Below are positions 1 through 7,928 of a DNA stretch of 64,000 nt, piece after piece; position 1 is the first letter of the stretch, and each line of letters opens with the position of its first letter. This DNA is from CAZGZD01 sp964530005 (GTDB lineage Bacteria > Patescibacteriota > Microgenomatia > UBA1406 > GWC2-37-13), in the NCBI GenBank assembly GCA_964530005.1, contig CAZGZD010000001.1, positions 1 to 64,000 of the forward strand, in the 5' to 3' direction. The position numbers and the translations under genes were made by a program. The notes below the pieces were generated by a model. That model saw only the letters and a list, made by a program, of their open reading frames with translations. It was not told the DNA's origin and did not search any database.

Positions 1-19
1 CACGAAAATCAGGCAACAC

Positions 20-25
20 TATAAT
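20..25 (+). promoter_or_regulatory. -10 box of sodC
   Basis: A perfect TATAAT ends 10 bases before the sodC ATG, so transcription should start within a few bases of the start codon. The -35 region lies outside the window. Confidence 0.6.
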
Positions 26-35
26 ATACATATAT

Positions 36-554
36 ATGGCAGTCGACATAGTAGTGGATAATAAGAATGAGACATCACGAGCAAAGGCCGAGATCACAGG
101 TGAGGGGCTCAAAGGCACGGCTGAGTTCATAGAATATGAGATCGAGAACTGGAAGTATGTGAAGATCACAGTCGAGCTCGAAGGCGATCCGGAGAAGCTC
201 AAGCCAGGCAAACATGCCGTACATATCCACGAAAAAGCAGATTGCAGCGGAGGATTCCACTGCGCAGGAGGGCACTTCGACCCCGGTCCAGCAGGCGACA
301 GCAACCCAGACACCAATCATCCACACCACGCAGGTGATCTACCCAATATCGTAATCGACGAAAGCGGGAAGGGGAGAATGGAGGCAATCACGACAAGAAT
401 TACACTATCAGATAGCCCCACATCCATACTTACGGCCGAGGGTGGTACGTCTCTTATGGTGCACGGCAACGAGGACCCCTACCATGGGGGAGAAGCGGGA
501 TCAGGCATCTCAGGCGGCCCACGCATAGGCTGCGGAATCATCGAAAAAGCCTAA
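36..554 (+). CDS. sodC: Cu/Zn superoxide dismutase family protein
   Basis: Converts superoxide to hydrogen peroxide and oxygen. Metal-site motifs occur in family order: HAVHIHE (copper histidines), GGHFDPG (bridging histidine), HPHHAGDLPN (zinc histidines and aspartate), SLMVHGNEDPY (last copper histidine) and a C-terminal GGPRIGCGII. Two cysteines are placed as for the structural disulfide (CSGGFHC region and GCG). The 172-residue length is normal. No signal peptide or lipobox is visible, whereas most bacterial SodC proteins are exported, so it may act in the cytosol or leave by another route. The start follows a TATAAT by 10 bases. The family call is firm; location is inferred. Confidence 0.92.
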   Translation: MAVDIVVDNKNETSRAKAEITGEGLKGTAEFIEYEIENWKYVKITVELEGDPEKLKPGKHAVHIHEKADCSGGFHCAGGHFDPGPAGDSNPDTNHPHHAGDLPNIVIDESGKGRMEAITTRITLSDSPTSILTAEGGTSLMVHGNEDPYHGGEAGSGISGGPRIGCGIIEKA

Positions 555-630
555 TCTACCAATCTCTTCACGAAATATTCACTTATAATAAGATAGCTTT
601 TCCTTTTGTTACTTTTTAAGTAAATATTTT

Positions 631-1344
631 ATGCAAAATAATCAAATTCTTTTTGTCCAAAATTACGATATAGCAGGCCCCGGCCTACTTGAGGCTATTT
701 TAAAAGAAAAGAGAATTAACTATTCTATAATCCATTTGGAAGCGGGTGATACATTGCCCGCAGATTCGAATTTCTCGGCTGTCGTCGTGCTCGGAGGCCG
801 CGACAGCGCCAACGACCAGACAGATAAAATCACAAGTCAACTCACATGGATTCGCCAAGTGATCACATCTGGCACTCCATATTTGGGCATATGCCTGGGG
901 CTGCAGCTTGGAGTCAAAGCCATGGGTGGCAATGTAATCCGCAACCCTATAAAAGAAGTGGGATTTCGAAGTCCAGATGGAGAGCTGACGCAAGTAGCGA
1001 TTAGTCAAAAAGGCCGACAGGACAGGATTTTTGGAGGTCTTGCAGATATACTTCATGTGTTTGAATCACACGAGGATGCTGTGGAACCAACAAACAACAT
1101 GCAGCTTTTGGCCGAGGGTAAGTACTGCAAGCCACAAGTGGTGAAGATAGGGGAGCGTGCATACGGCACCCAGTTCCACTTTGAGCTCACGCCAGATATG
1201 TTTGAGCTCTGGTACCGCAAAAATCCCAATTTCGAAGATATGGATATCGGTAAGCAAAGAGAAGATTATGCAACACTTAAAGACGAATATGAAGTCACAT
1301 CTCACCAAATATTCACTAACTTCCTCTCTATTGCAGGAATTTAA
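631..1344 (+). CDS. class I glutamine amidotransferase domain protein (GuaA-like)
   Basis: A stand-alone class I glutamine amidotransferase domain, which hydrolyses glutamine to give ammonia for a synthetase or acts as a gamma-glutamyl hydrolase. The nucleophile cysteine sits in YLGICLGLQLG and the histidine/glutamate of the triad in YGTQFHFE near the C-terminus. At 237 residues it has no ATP-pyrophosphatase partner, so it is not a complete GMP synthase. The partner is not in the window and the true acceptor is unknown. The gene lies alone between sodC and the Fur gene. A weak TAAATA precedes the start by 4 bases. Confidence 0.8.
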   Translation: MQNNQILFVQNYDIAGPGLLEAILKEKRINYSIIHLEAGDTLPADSNFSAVVVLGGRDSANDQTDKITSQLTWIRQVITSGTPYLGICLGLQLGVKAMGGNVIRNPIKEVGFRSPDGELTQVAISQKGRQDRIFGGLADILHVFESHEDAVEPTNNMQLLAEGKYCKPQVVKIGERAYGTQFHFELTPDMFELWYRKNPNFEDMDIGKQREDYATLKDEYEVTSHQIFTNFLSIAGI

Positions 1345-1375
1345 ATGATAACTCGCCCTCTATTTTATGTTACTC

Positions 1376-1405
1376 TTGACAAACGCAACCAAGTTGCATT
1401 AATAT
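1376..1405 (+). promoter_or_regulatory. fur/zur promoter with dyad operator
   Basis: TTGACA (1376-1381) and TAATAT (1400-1405) are 18 bases apart. The spacer carries the inverted repeat GCAAC-CAA-GTTGC (1385-1397), which extends with one mismatch to a 19-base near-palindrome. A dyad inside the spacer right before a Fur-family gene is the expected position for autorepression. The ATG comes 7 bases after the -10. Confidence 0.7.
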
Positions 1406-1412
1406 AAGCAAT

Positions 1413-1841
1413 ATGAAAGCTGCAGATATCCTCAAATCTCTCAAAAAAGATGGCCACAGGCTCACAAGAACCAGAAAGCTCATCATCTCATACTTTGTCG
1501 GAAGCAAAAAGCCACTCTCAGCACCAGAGATACAAGCTCAACTTGAGCTTATAGACTACCAGGTAAATAAGACTACTATATATCGTGAGATTGAGTTTCT
1601 GATCATGCAAGACATACTTATTGAAGTCCAGTTCAACGATGGACAGATCAGGTACGAAATGGCAGGGGACAACCACCATCACCATCTTGTGTGTAAAAAG
1701 TGTAGGAGGGTGGACGAGTTTGATTCTACAAAGCTTGAAGCTGAGATTCATGGAATGCAGGAATTTTTCAAAGATCACAAAGACTTCACGCTTATTGACC
1801 ATTCGCTCGAATTTTTCGGGCTTTGTGGAGCCTGTAAATAA
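1413..1841 (+). CDS. Fur family metal-responsive repressor (Zur-like)
   Basis: A DNA-binding metalloregulator. The N-terminal winged helix (residues about 5-80) has the family run LTRTRKLIISYF and KTTIYREIEFL. The dimerisation/metal half has DNHHHHLVCKKC and a C-terminal LCGACK, so both CxxC pairs of the structural zinc site are present. The 142-residue length is normal. It precedes a ZIP-type metal transporter by 5 bases, so it probably controls metal uptake, zinc being the best guess; Fur or PerR specificity cannot be excluded. A dyad in its own promoter suggests autoregulation of the two-gene operon. Confidence 0.88.
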   Translation: MKAADILKSLKKDGHRLTRTRKLIISYFVGSKKPLSAPEIQAQLELIDYQVNKTTIYREIEFLIMQDILIEVQFNDGQIRYEMAGDNHHHHLVCKKCRRVDEFDSTKLEAEIHGMQEFFKDHKDFTLIDHSLEFFGLCGACK

Positions 1842-1846
1842 TCAAT

Positions 1847-2602
1847 ATGATCATGCCTTCCATATGGACATATTCACTCATCAGTGTTGCTGCGATAAGC
1901 CTTATATCCCTCATTGGTGTCGTCACGATCGCAGTCAAAAGGGAGTCTGTTGAGCGCTTTGTATTCTATCTGGTCAGCTTTGCTGCTGGCGCACTATTTG
2001 GCGATGTGTTTATCCATCTCATGCCTGAGATTTCCCGTCAATATGGGTTTGGGATACAAATATCCGCAGCCGCACTACTTGGCATAGTATTTTCGTTTGT
2101 GATTGAGAAGATCATTCACTGGCGCCATTATCATGCGACAATAGAGCGTCGCAAACACGCACCATTTGCCCTTATGTCGCTTCTTGGAGATAGCGTACAC
2201 AACTTCATAGATGGACTCATCATTGGCGTCAGCTACGTCACAAGCATTCCGCTGGGCATTGCGTCCACTCTTGCCATAGCTCTACATGAGATACCACAAG
2301 AGATTGGGGACTTTGGTGTACTTATTCATGGTGGCATCAGCAGACGACGCGCAATCTATTACAATTTTGGAGTGTCTCTGACAGCCGTGGCAGGCACCAT
2401 CATCGCGCTCACAATAGGCACACAGATCTCTGTCGCCACCCCATATCTTCTGTCATTTGCAGCGGGCACTTTCCTATATATCGCTGGATCTGATCTCATT
2501 CCAGAGCTTCATAAAGAAGTCGAACTAAAAAAAAGCATTATTCAATTTCTCGCATTCATAGCTGGAATAGCCATCATGTTTGCGCTTCTTTTAGTTGAAT
2601 AA
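1847..2602 (+). CDS. ZIP family metal transporter
   Basis: A divalent metal importer of the inner membrane. About eight hydrophobic segments span 251 residues. The two signature helices are seen: HNFIDGLIIGVSY (TM4) and ALHEIPQEIGDFGVLIHGG (TM5), which hold the His/Asp and HE metal ligands of the ZIP pore. A histidine-rich loop (HWRHYH) precedes them. It starts 5 bases after the Fur-family gene and should be co-transcribed with it. ATG codons at 1847 and 1853 are both possible starts. Zinc is the likely substrate, but iron or manganese are possible. Confidence 0.88.
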   Translation: MIMPSIWTYSLISVAAISLISLIGVVTIAVKRESVERFVFYLVSFAAGALFGDVFIHLMPEISRQYGFGIQISAAALLGIVFSFVIEKIIHWRHYHATIERRKHAPFALMSLLGDSVHNFIDGLIIGVSYVTSIPLGIASTLAIALHEIPQEIGDFGVLIHGGISRRRAIYYNFGVSLTAVAGTIIALTIGTQISVATPYLLSFAAGTFLYIAGSDLIPELHKEVELKKSIIQFLAFIAGIAIMFALLLVE

Positions 2603-2647
2603 ATATAAGTTGCAATGGGAGCTGGTGGAGCCTAAAATAATATCCTC

Positions 2648-3322
2648 ATGGAGATAAGTAAAAATACAATAATCGTCAGTGTGATTACATTTGTGCTTAT
2701 CGTCGCTTTCCTGGGAGGCGTATATTTCATATCTGGAGGGCTTGGTGGGGGAGCAGCAACCAATTCAGGCCCCACCAAATCACTACCTCCTCTGAAATCG
2801 ACTGATCATACCAAATGGTCAAATGAGAAAAAGATATTACTTGTCGAATATGCAGATTTTCAGTGCCCAGGATGTGCCAATGCCCATAGTGCTCTTATTG
2901 CACAAATAGAAAAGTCCGAGCCTTCGATCATCAAGCACGTCACATATGTTTATCGCTACTTCCCACTTATACAGAATCACAAAAATGCACAGGTCTCAGC
3001 ATATGCTGCCGAAGCGGCCGGTCGACAAGGCAAATTCTTTGCTATGAGCGACAAGATTTTTGACAATCAGTCAGACTGGGAAGGTTTGCCTGACCCACGA
3101 GATACATTCAAAAAATACGCAAGCGAGCTCAAGCTCGATCTATCAAGATTTGAGGCAGATATCGCAAGTATAGACGTCAAAAATAGAGTACAAAAAGATC
3201 TTGACGAGGGAGTCGCGGCAGGCGTCGCCAGTACACCAACATTTTTTCTACAGGGCCGTAAGCTCGAATTCCGCACCTACGATGAGTTCAGACAAAAGCT
3301 TCTTGACGTGCTGAAAAAGTAA
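2648..3322 (+). CDS. DsbA-like membrane-anchored thiol oxidoreductase
   Basis: A thioredoxin-fold protein of the DsbA/BdbD type that introduces disulfides outside the membrane. A single N-terminal transmembrane segment (residues about 8-30) anchors it. A short linker leads to the active site FQCPGCANAH (Cys73 and Cys76), and a cis-proline loop STPTFFLQGR lies near the C-terminus. The 224 residues fit the family. A DsbB-like partner is encoded at 51807-52340. Its stop overlaps an ATG of the next gene (TAATG), so the two may be co-transcribed. TAAAAT at 2633-2638 is a possible -10. Confidence 0.87.
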   Translation: MEISKNTIIVSVITFVLIVAFLGGVYFISGGLGGGAATNSGPTKSLPPLKSTDHTKWSNEKKILLVEYADFQCPGCANAHSALIAQIEKSEPSIIKHVTYVYRYFPLIQNHKNAQVSAYAAEAAGRQGKFFAMSDKIFDNQSDWEGLPDPRDTFKKYASELKLDLSRFEADIASIDVKNRVQKDLDEGVAAGVASTPTFFLQGRKLEFRTYDEFRQKLLDVLKK

Positions 3323-3369
3323 TGTCCTCTGGCTCATCTTACCAAGCGCCTTGTGCTAAAATTGAGGTA

Positions 3370-4101
3370 ATGGATGTGCAAATTCAGGGCAAAAATATTC
3401 ATTATGAGGCGCGTGGAAAAGGCCGGCCACTTCTTCTTGTTCATGGATGGGGCGGATCAGCCCAAAGCCTTGAGAAACTCGCAACAATCTTATCTGCCGA
3501 TTTCCAGACGATAGTCGTCGATCTTCCTGGATTTGGAACTAGTGATAATCCAGATCCCACATGGGGAGTAGAGGAGTATGCCAATCTACTTGCTAAACTC
3601 ATTGACAATCTCAAACTTAAAAATGTTATTTATTTTGGGCACTCATTCGGAGGTTCACTTGGAGTTCAACTGGCAGTCACAAAACCCGAACTCATTGACA
3701 CTCTTATATTGTGCGCTGCCTCCTACCACCGAACAGGACGCAGCTCAAGCGCAGCCCGAAAGCTAAAGCGCATCTTGCCCATACCAGCTCCACTCAAGCG
3801 CCTTGCATATCGCATATTTTTCCCTAAATCAGAGCTCTACAAACTGCCGGCTCTTGAGAGCAGCTTTCGCCGAATTGTGACGACCGATCTCACACAAGAA
3901 CTCTCACAGATTGCGCAAAACACACTCATCCTCTGGGGCGCCCGCGACACTTATACACCGGTCGAAAATGCACGCGCTGCCAAAGAGCTTATAAAAAACT
4001 CGACCCTAAAAGTATTTGACGACCTTGGCCACGGACTGCCTCTTTACCAACCTGAGCTTGTAGCTGCCGAGATTGAGAATTTCGTAAACAAAAAAATATG
4101 A
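3370..4101 (+). CDS. alpha/beta hydrolase
   Basis: A soluble alpha/beta-hydrolase-fold enzyme, substrate unknown. The oxyanion region is VHGWGGS, the nucleophile elbow GHSFGG (serine near residue 91), the acid GARDTY, and the histidine DLGHGLP. I chose the ATG at 3370 because the conserved fold begins at once (MDVQIQGKNIHY), a TAAAAT ends 7 bases upstream, and GAGG is nearby. An ATG at 3322 overlapping the dsbA-like stop would add 16 residues. Its end overlaps the next gene by ATGA, so it is coupled to the Mur ligase and may act on envelope material. Confidence 0.82.
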   Translation: MDVQIQGKNIHYEARGKGRPLLLVHGWGGSAQSLEKLATILSADFQTIVVDLPGFGTSDNPDPTWGVEEYANLLAKLIDNLKLKNVIYFGHSFGGSLGVQLAVTKPELIDTLILCAASYHRTGRSSSAARKLKRILPIPAPLKRLAYRIFFPKSELYKLPALESSFRRIVTTDLTQELSQIAQNTLILWGARDTYTPVENARAAKELIKNSTLKVFDDLGHGLPLYQPELVAAEIENFVNKKI

Positions 4102-5537
4102 CCATCTTTATAGTAGCGCTCGCCATTTTCATCATAATACTTGCTGAGAGATGCTTCACCCTCACATATCTTTACCAGATTAAAGAATACCGATTCGACA
4201 GGTTTAGGGCATTTCTGAAAGAAGATGGGATATTCAAAGTGCTATATGGCTCAAAGCCTCGCATGCCAGCAAACACCACGCGTAATATGCTCATCGTACT
4301 TGAAGCAGTGATCGTGATAAACCTTATCTGTGGAGCCTTAGCTCTTCTTCATGCGCCTCTACTTTTGGTGTTTTCTCTTATTCTTATTGCTCCTTTTTTA
4401 GCTTTTCTCATCGTATCAGACGGCGTTGGGGCAACTGGCCTGTTGGCAGTTTACACGCGACGTCGAATCATAGCTCGTGCTCGTGCAAAAATTGCCGAGT
4501 CCGACGCTATATTCATTGCAATCACAGGCAGCTATGGTAAGACGTCGGTCAAGGAATATCTATATACAATACTGTCTCAAAAATATAGAGTAGCCAAGAC
4601 AGACGCCAATATGAATACAGATGTCGGGGTCGCGCTCTCCGTACTTAAAAATCTCAAACCCGATACTCAGTACTTTATTACTGAAGCCGGTGCATATAGG
4701 ATAGGGGAGATAGCCGCAATCTGCGGACTCATAAGGCCCACATATGGCATTCTCACGGCAATTGCAAATCAGCATCTGGCACTTTTTGGTAGTCGTAGCA
4801 AGCTCATAAGCGCCAAGTCAGAGCTACTTGCCGGACTTCCAAAAGACGGAATCATATATATCAATCGCGATATTGAAGAATACCCAAAGATTTCAAAAAA
4901 AACACTCGCGAAGATTGTGAGCTTCTCCCTGAATAAAAAAGCAGATATTGATGCCACAAATATCCAAATTTCAGCAAGCGGTACATCGGCTTTCCTTGAA
5001 TACAAATCCCGCAGGATAAAAGTACACACATCCCTTATAGGCCGACATATCGTCGCAAATCTCATGCCAGCAGTCGCGCTCGCTATCGACTTGGGGGTTG
5101 AGAGTGCAGATATTGAATCCGCAATCAAGACTCTCAAAGCGCCCAATCATACCCTTCAGATGAAAAAAGGCATTGGCGGATCGAGAGTAATGGATGACTC
5201 CTACAACTCGTCTGTTGAAGGATTTATAGCCGCAATTGAGGCAGCTGATCAAGCCAAAAATCCCACCAAATTCATTGTATCTCGCGGAATCATAGAGCTT
5301 GGAAATGAGAAAAAAGACTCATACAGGCGTATTCTCAAGGCGCTGGAACAATCAGGCAAGATTGAGCTTCTGACGACGGACAAACTTTTCGCAATGCTTG
5401 GTGGGGCTGTATATATAAGGCTTTTCAACAGCGAGCGCACCATGCAAAATTATATTCAAAAAGTAGCAGATCACGATACGCTTATCGTACTTGAGGGCAA
5501 ATTCACGCCTAAATTTTTACAAACCATCATCAAATAA
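4098..5537 (+). CDS. membrane-anchored Mur ligase family protein (MurF-like)
   Basis: An ATP-dependent ligase of the MurC-F fold, closest in layout to MurF, which adds D-Ala-D-Ala to the muramyl peptide. The ATP loop is GSYGKTSVKEY (residues about 143-153), followed by a typical TDANMNTDVG and a second-domain DDSYNSSVEG. Unlike canonical MurF, the first 115 residues hold three or more hydrophobic helices instead of a soluble UDP-substrate domain. It may therefore act on a membrane-bound substrate. It starts inside the stop of the hydrolase gene. Mur-ligase fold is firm; exact reaction uncertain. Confidence 0.8.
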   Translation: MTIFIVALAIFIIILAERCFTLTYLYQIKEYRFDRFRAFLKEDGIFKVLYGSKPRMPANTTRNMLIVLEAVIVINLICGALALLHAPLLLVFSLILIAPFLAFLIVSDGVGATGLLAVYTRRRIIARARAKIAESDAIFIAITGSYGKTSVKEYLYTILSQKYRVAKTDANMNTDVGVALSVLKNLKPDTQYFITEAGAYRIGEIAAICGLIRPTYGILTAIANQHLALFGSRSKLISAKSELLAGLPKDGIIYINRDIEEYPKISKKTLAKIVSFSLNKKADIDATNIQISASGTSAFLEYKSRRIKVHTSLIGRHIVANLMPAVALAIDLGVESADIESAIKTLKAPNHTLQMKKGIGGSRVMDDSYNSSVEGFIAAIEAADQAKNPTKFIVSRGIIELGNEKKDSYRRILKALEQSGKIELLTTDKLFAMLGGAVYIRLFNSERTMQNYIQKVADHDTLIVLEGKFTPKFLQTIIK

Positions 5538-5578
5538 TTCATAAAAAAGCTTGCTGGAATAGGGTATAATATCATTCC

Positions 5579-6850
5579 ATGATCAGCTCAGACTTTGCTC
5601 CCAATGAAAGATTCGACGACGGACTGGCCGCACTTCGGATTTTATTCCAACCATGGATATGGCGACGAGGAACAGCACTTACACGCATAAAAATCAAGAT
5701 CGAATCATACTTTCCAGGCTCCCGCTCATTTCTATTTCTCACCGGTCGAGCAGCTTTATATCATGTGCTTCAGGCGCTTACTCTTAAGCGAGGAGATGAA
5801 GCGGTGGTTGTTGGATTTACCTGCGAAGCAGTGGTACTTCCAATCACGGCTTTAGGCCTCAAACCAGTCTATGTAGATATAGAGCCCGATACTTATGGCC
5901 CAAATGTTGATGACGTCCAAAAGAAGATCACAAAGCGAACTCGAGTACTCATACTACAGCACACCTTTGGTATCGTACCTGCCCACAGAGCCAAACTTCT
6001 GGAAATTGCCAAGAAAAATGATGTTATTGTTATTGAGGATCTTGCTCATGGGTTTGCTCCAGGCTATTTCAAAAAAGAGACTGAAGGTACGATCAAACTC
6101 TTATCTTTTGGCCGCTCAAAGGCGGTCTCATCAGTATTTGGTGGAGCAATCATCACGAGTGATGGCAATCTTATCACAAGGCTCAAAAGCATCGAGAAGC
6201 GACTTGCTCAACCATCACTTTTTTTCCTCATTCGAGCGATCAAATATAAGCTTCTTGCTCTTATCATCAGGTGGACGTATGACATCCTCATTGGCAAGGC
6301 GCTCCACTTTATACTCTCGGCAACAGACATCCTTACCCGTGAGATTACAACCCGCGAAAAAGAGGGAAGATTCGACGGCTACTTCAATAAAGTATACCCA
6401 AACGCGCTTGCATATCTTGGAATTCACCAGTTCAAGAAATTTGAACAAATACAGGACTCTCGCTCTTCAATAGTAGCTTACTATAATGGTGCTATTTCCA
6501 AAAAACTTGAGCGCGCTCGACTTGCACGTGGCAAAAATCCACTCATTCGATATCCTGTACTTATTGATAATCGAGATGAAGTGCTTGCGGCTTTTGCCAA
6601 AAAAAATATATTTCTTGGTCGCTGGTACGATCAGCCTGTTGGTCCCAATGGACTGGATCTCGGTCGCGTAGGGTATAGGCGGGGATCTTGTCTTGTGGCT
6701 GAGTCAGTATGTGATCGAATCATCAATCTGCCGACATACATATCTCTGCGCCAAGCCAAAAGAATTGTAAACTTGCTCGATGAGCTCACAACCACCAACT
6801 ACTCACCACTTTCGAAGAAGTTGAAGAAGAAGGCAAAGAAAAAGAAATAA
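5579..6850 (+). CDS. DegT/DnrJ/EryC1/StrS family PLP aminotransferase
   Basis: A sugar-type aminotransferase of the DegT family that makes amino sugars for glycans. GFTCEAVVLPITALG, VDIEPDTYGPN and IEDLAHGFAPG match the family core. The PLP lysine is in SFGRSKAVSSVFGG. The last 15 residues are almost all lysine. TATAAT (5565-5570) ends 8 bases before the ATG. Mur ligase and FemAB neighbours point to an envelope role. The 3-prime end (6795-6850) has a diverged second copy at 7851-7901, beyond the HD-domain gene, as if the insert had rebuilt this tail. Confidence 0.85.
   Translation: MISSDFAPNERFDDGLAALRILFQPWIWRRGTALTRIKIKIESYFPGSRSFLFLTGRAALYHVLQALTLKRGDEAVVVGFTCEAVVLPITALGLKPVYVDIEPDTYGPNVDDVQKKITKRTRVLILQHTFGIVPAHRAKLLEIAKKNDVIVIEDLAHGFAPGYFKKETEGTIKLLSFGRSKAVSSVFGGAIITSDGNLITRLKSIEKRLAQPSLFFLIRAIKYKLLALIIRWTYDILIGKALHFILSATDILTREITTREKEGRFDGYFNKVYPNALAYLGIHQFKKFEQIQDSRSSIVAYYNGAISKKLERARLARGKNPLIRYPVLIDNRDEVLAAFAKKNIFLGRWYDQPVGPNGLDLGRVGYRRGSCLVAESVCDRIINLPTYISLRQAKRIVNLLDELTTTNYSPLSKKLKKKAKKKK
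6795..6850 (+). repeat. degT 3-prime end, copy 1 of flanking direct repeat
   Basis: Encodes NYSPL followed by a lysine-rich tail and the stop of degT. Its first 16 bases, CCAACTACTCACCACT, recur exactly at 7851-7866, and the lysine-rich remainder recurs in diverged form. The two copies bracket the HD-domain gene. Confidence 0.6.
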
Positions 6851-6852
6851 GA

Positions 6853-7821
6853 TTAAGGTTTAAGTATCCCTAGTCGTTGCCCCGAATCAAGCGCTATACC
6901 AGATCTATCGGGTCCAGGATATAAACCATTCACCTGAGGATCTAATCTGTTCATCCAGGCATGAGCTCGAGTCAACGGAACAAGTGACACTGTACCCGGG
7001 AATGTTAAGGAACCCAGGCTTTTTTCACTAGGATCATTGCGTTTTTTTTCTCTTATTTCTGCTATTTTTGGATCTAAAGTTTCACCATAGGTTGGGTGGC
7101 TAAACCATAACCTCTCTTTCGCAAGAGCATCAGCTTCTTGCATAAGTCGTAGCATAAGTTTCATAGGATCTTCGTAGTCCTCAATATGGCGCCTTCCCTT
7201 CTCAAATCCTCTTTTTTCCATTGCTTTTGATGCTGCATCAATAACACTTGGAGTATGATTGTGGATAATAAATCTAATCATCTTAATTTGTTCAGGAGTT
7301 AGGTCTGGATCAATTTCTCGTATTTGGCGAGGTTCTGTAATTAACTTTGCCCCTCGTGGACCGTGCTTTCTATTCTCGCTTTCCCAAGGAGTAAACCCTC
7401 TTGGTCCATAATCAAGTTTCATGAATGGATTATCAGGCCATGCATCAAAACTATTGCCCCATACTGGCCAATCACTCATTCTCGCACAATCATGATAAGC
7501 CGCAGCATGAAGCAATGACGCTCTGTCAACTCGCCCAATAAATTCATCTGCCGCAGCCTCACCTCTACGAAGCAGTACATCTTGATAGGCTTGATTAAGT
7601 ATTACCTGAGTCAACATCATTGTTTCTTCGCCGTGAAGTTGACCATGATGAGGCAAATCTGGACGAAGATATAATTTACGATGAGGAATGAAAGGAACAA
7701 GCTCTCTACGCGTAGGTTGAATCTCTTCAGCGAGCGGCGGGGGAAATTCAAGAGTTTTTGGAGTAGGATCAACCATACCCTGCGGGAGCACCCTGGGTCC
7801 CTCTCCACTTCCTTCAGGCAT
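6853..7821 (-). CDS. HD-domain phosphohydrolase-like protein
   Basis: A 322-residue protein with an HD-type metal-dependent hydrolase core: HG-EE around residue 62, HAAAYHDCAR (the HD pair), KHGPRGAKLI, IIHNHTPS and MQEADALAKERL. The substrate is unknown; relatives hydrolyse nucleotides or phosphomonoesters. The first 45 residues are proline-rich and start MPE, as in two proteins at 47.6-49.9 kb. TATACT ends 6 bases before the start. The gene lies opposite to its neighbours, two bases from the degT stop, and is bracketed by the repeat at 6795-6850 and 7851-7901, which suggests a one-gene insertion. Confidence 0.75.
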   Translation of the reverse strand: MPEGSGEGPRVLPQGMVDPTPKTLEFPPPLAEEIQPTRRELVPFIPHRKLYLRPDLPHHGQLHGEETMMLTQVILNQAYQDVLLRRGEAAADEFIGRVDRASLLHAAAYHDCARMSDWPVWGNSFDAWPDNPFMKLDYGPRGFTPWESENRKHGPRGAKLITEPRQIREIDPDLTPEQIKMIRFIIHNHTPSVIDAASKAMEKRGFEKGRRHIEDYEDPMKLMLRLMQEADALAKERLWFSHPTYGETLDPKIAEIREKKRNDPSEKSLGSLTFPGTVSLVPLTRAHAWMNRLDPQVNGLYPGPDRSGIALDSGQRLGILKP

Positions 7822-7850
7822 AAAAAAAGTATAACACAGTCAACTTAATC

Positions 7851-7901
7851 CCAACTACTCACCACTACCAAAGGAGCTAAAAAAACAAAGAAAAAAATAA
7901 C
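7851..7901 (+). repeat. displaced remnant of the degT 3-prime end, copy 2
   Basis: After the identical 16 bases this stretch encodes NYSPLPKELKKTKKK in the degT-equivalent frame, then loses the stop by a one-base difference. It is not part of any gene now. It looks like the original end of degT left behind when the HD gene arrived. Confidence 0.55.
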
Positions 7902-7928
7902 TTCGTCAAGAGTGCTACAATTCTATAT

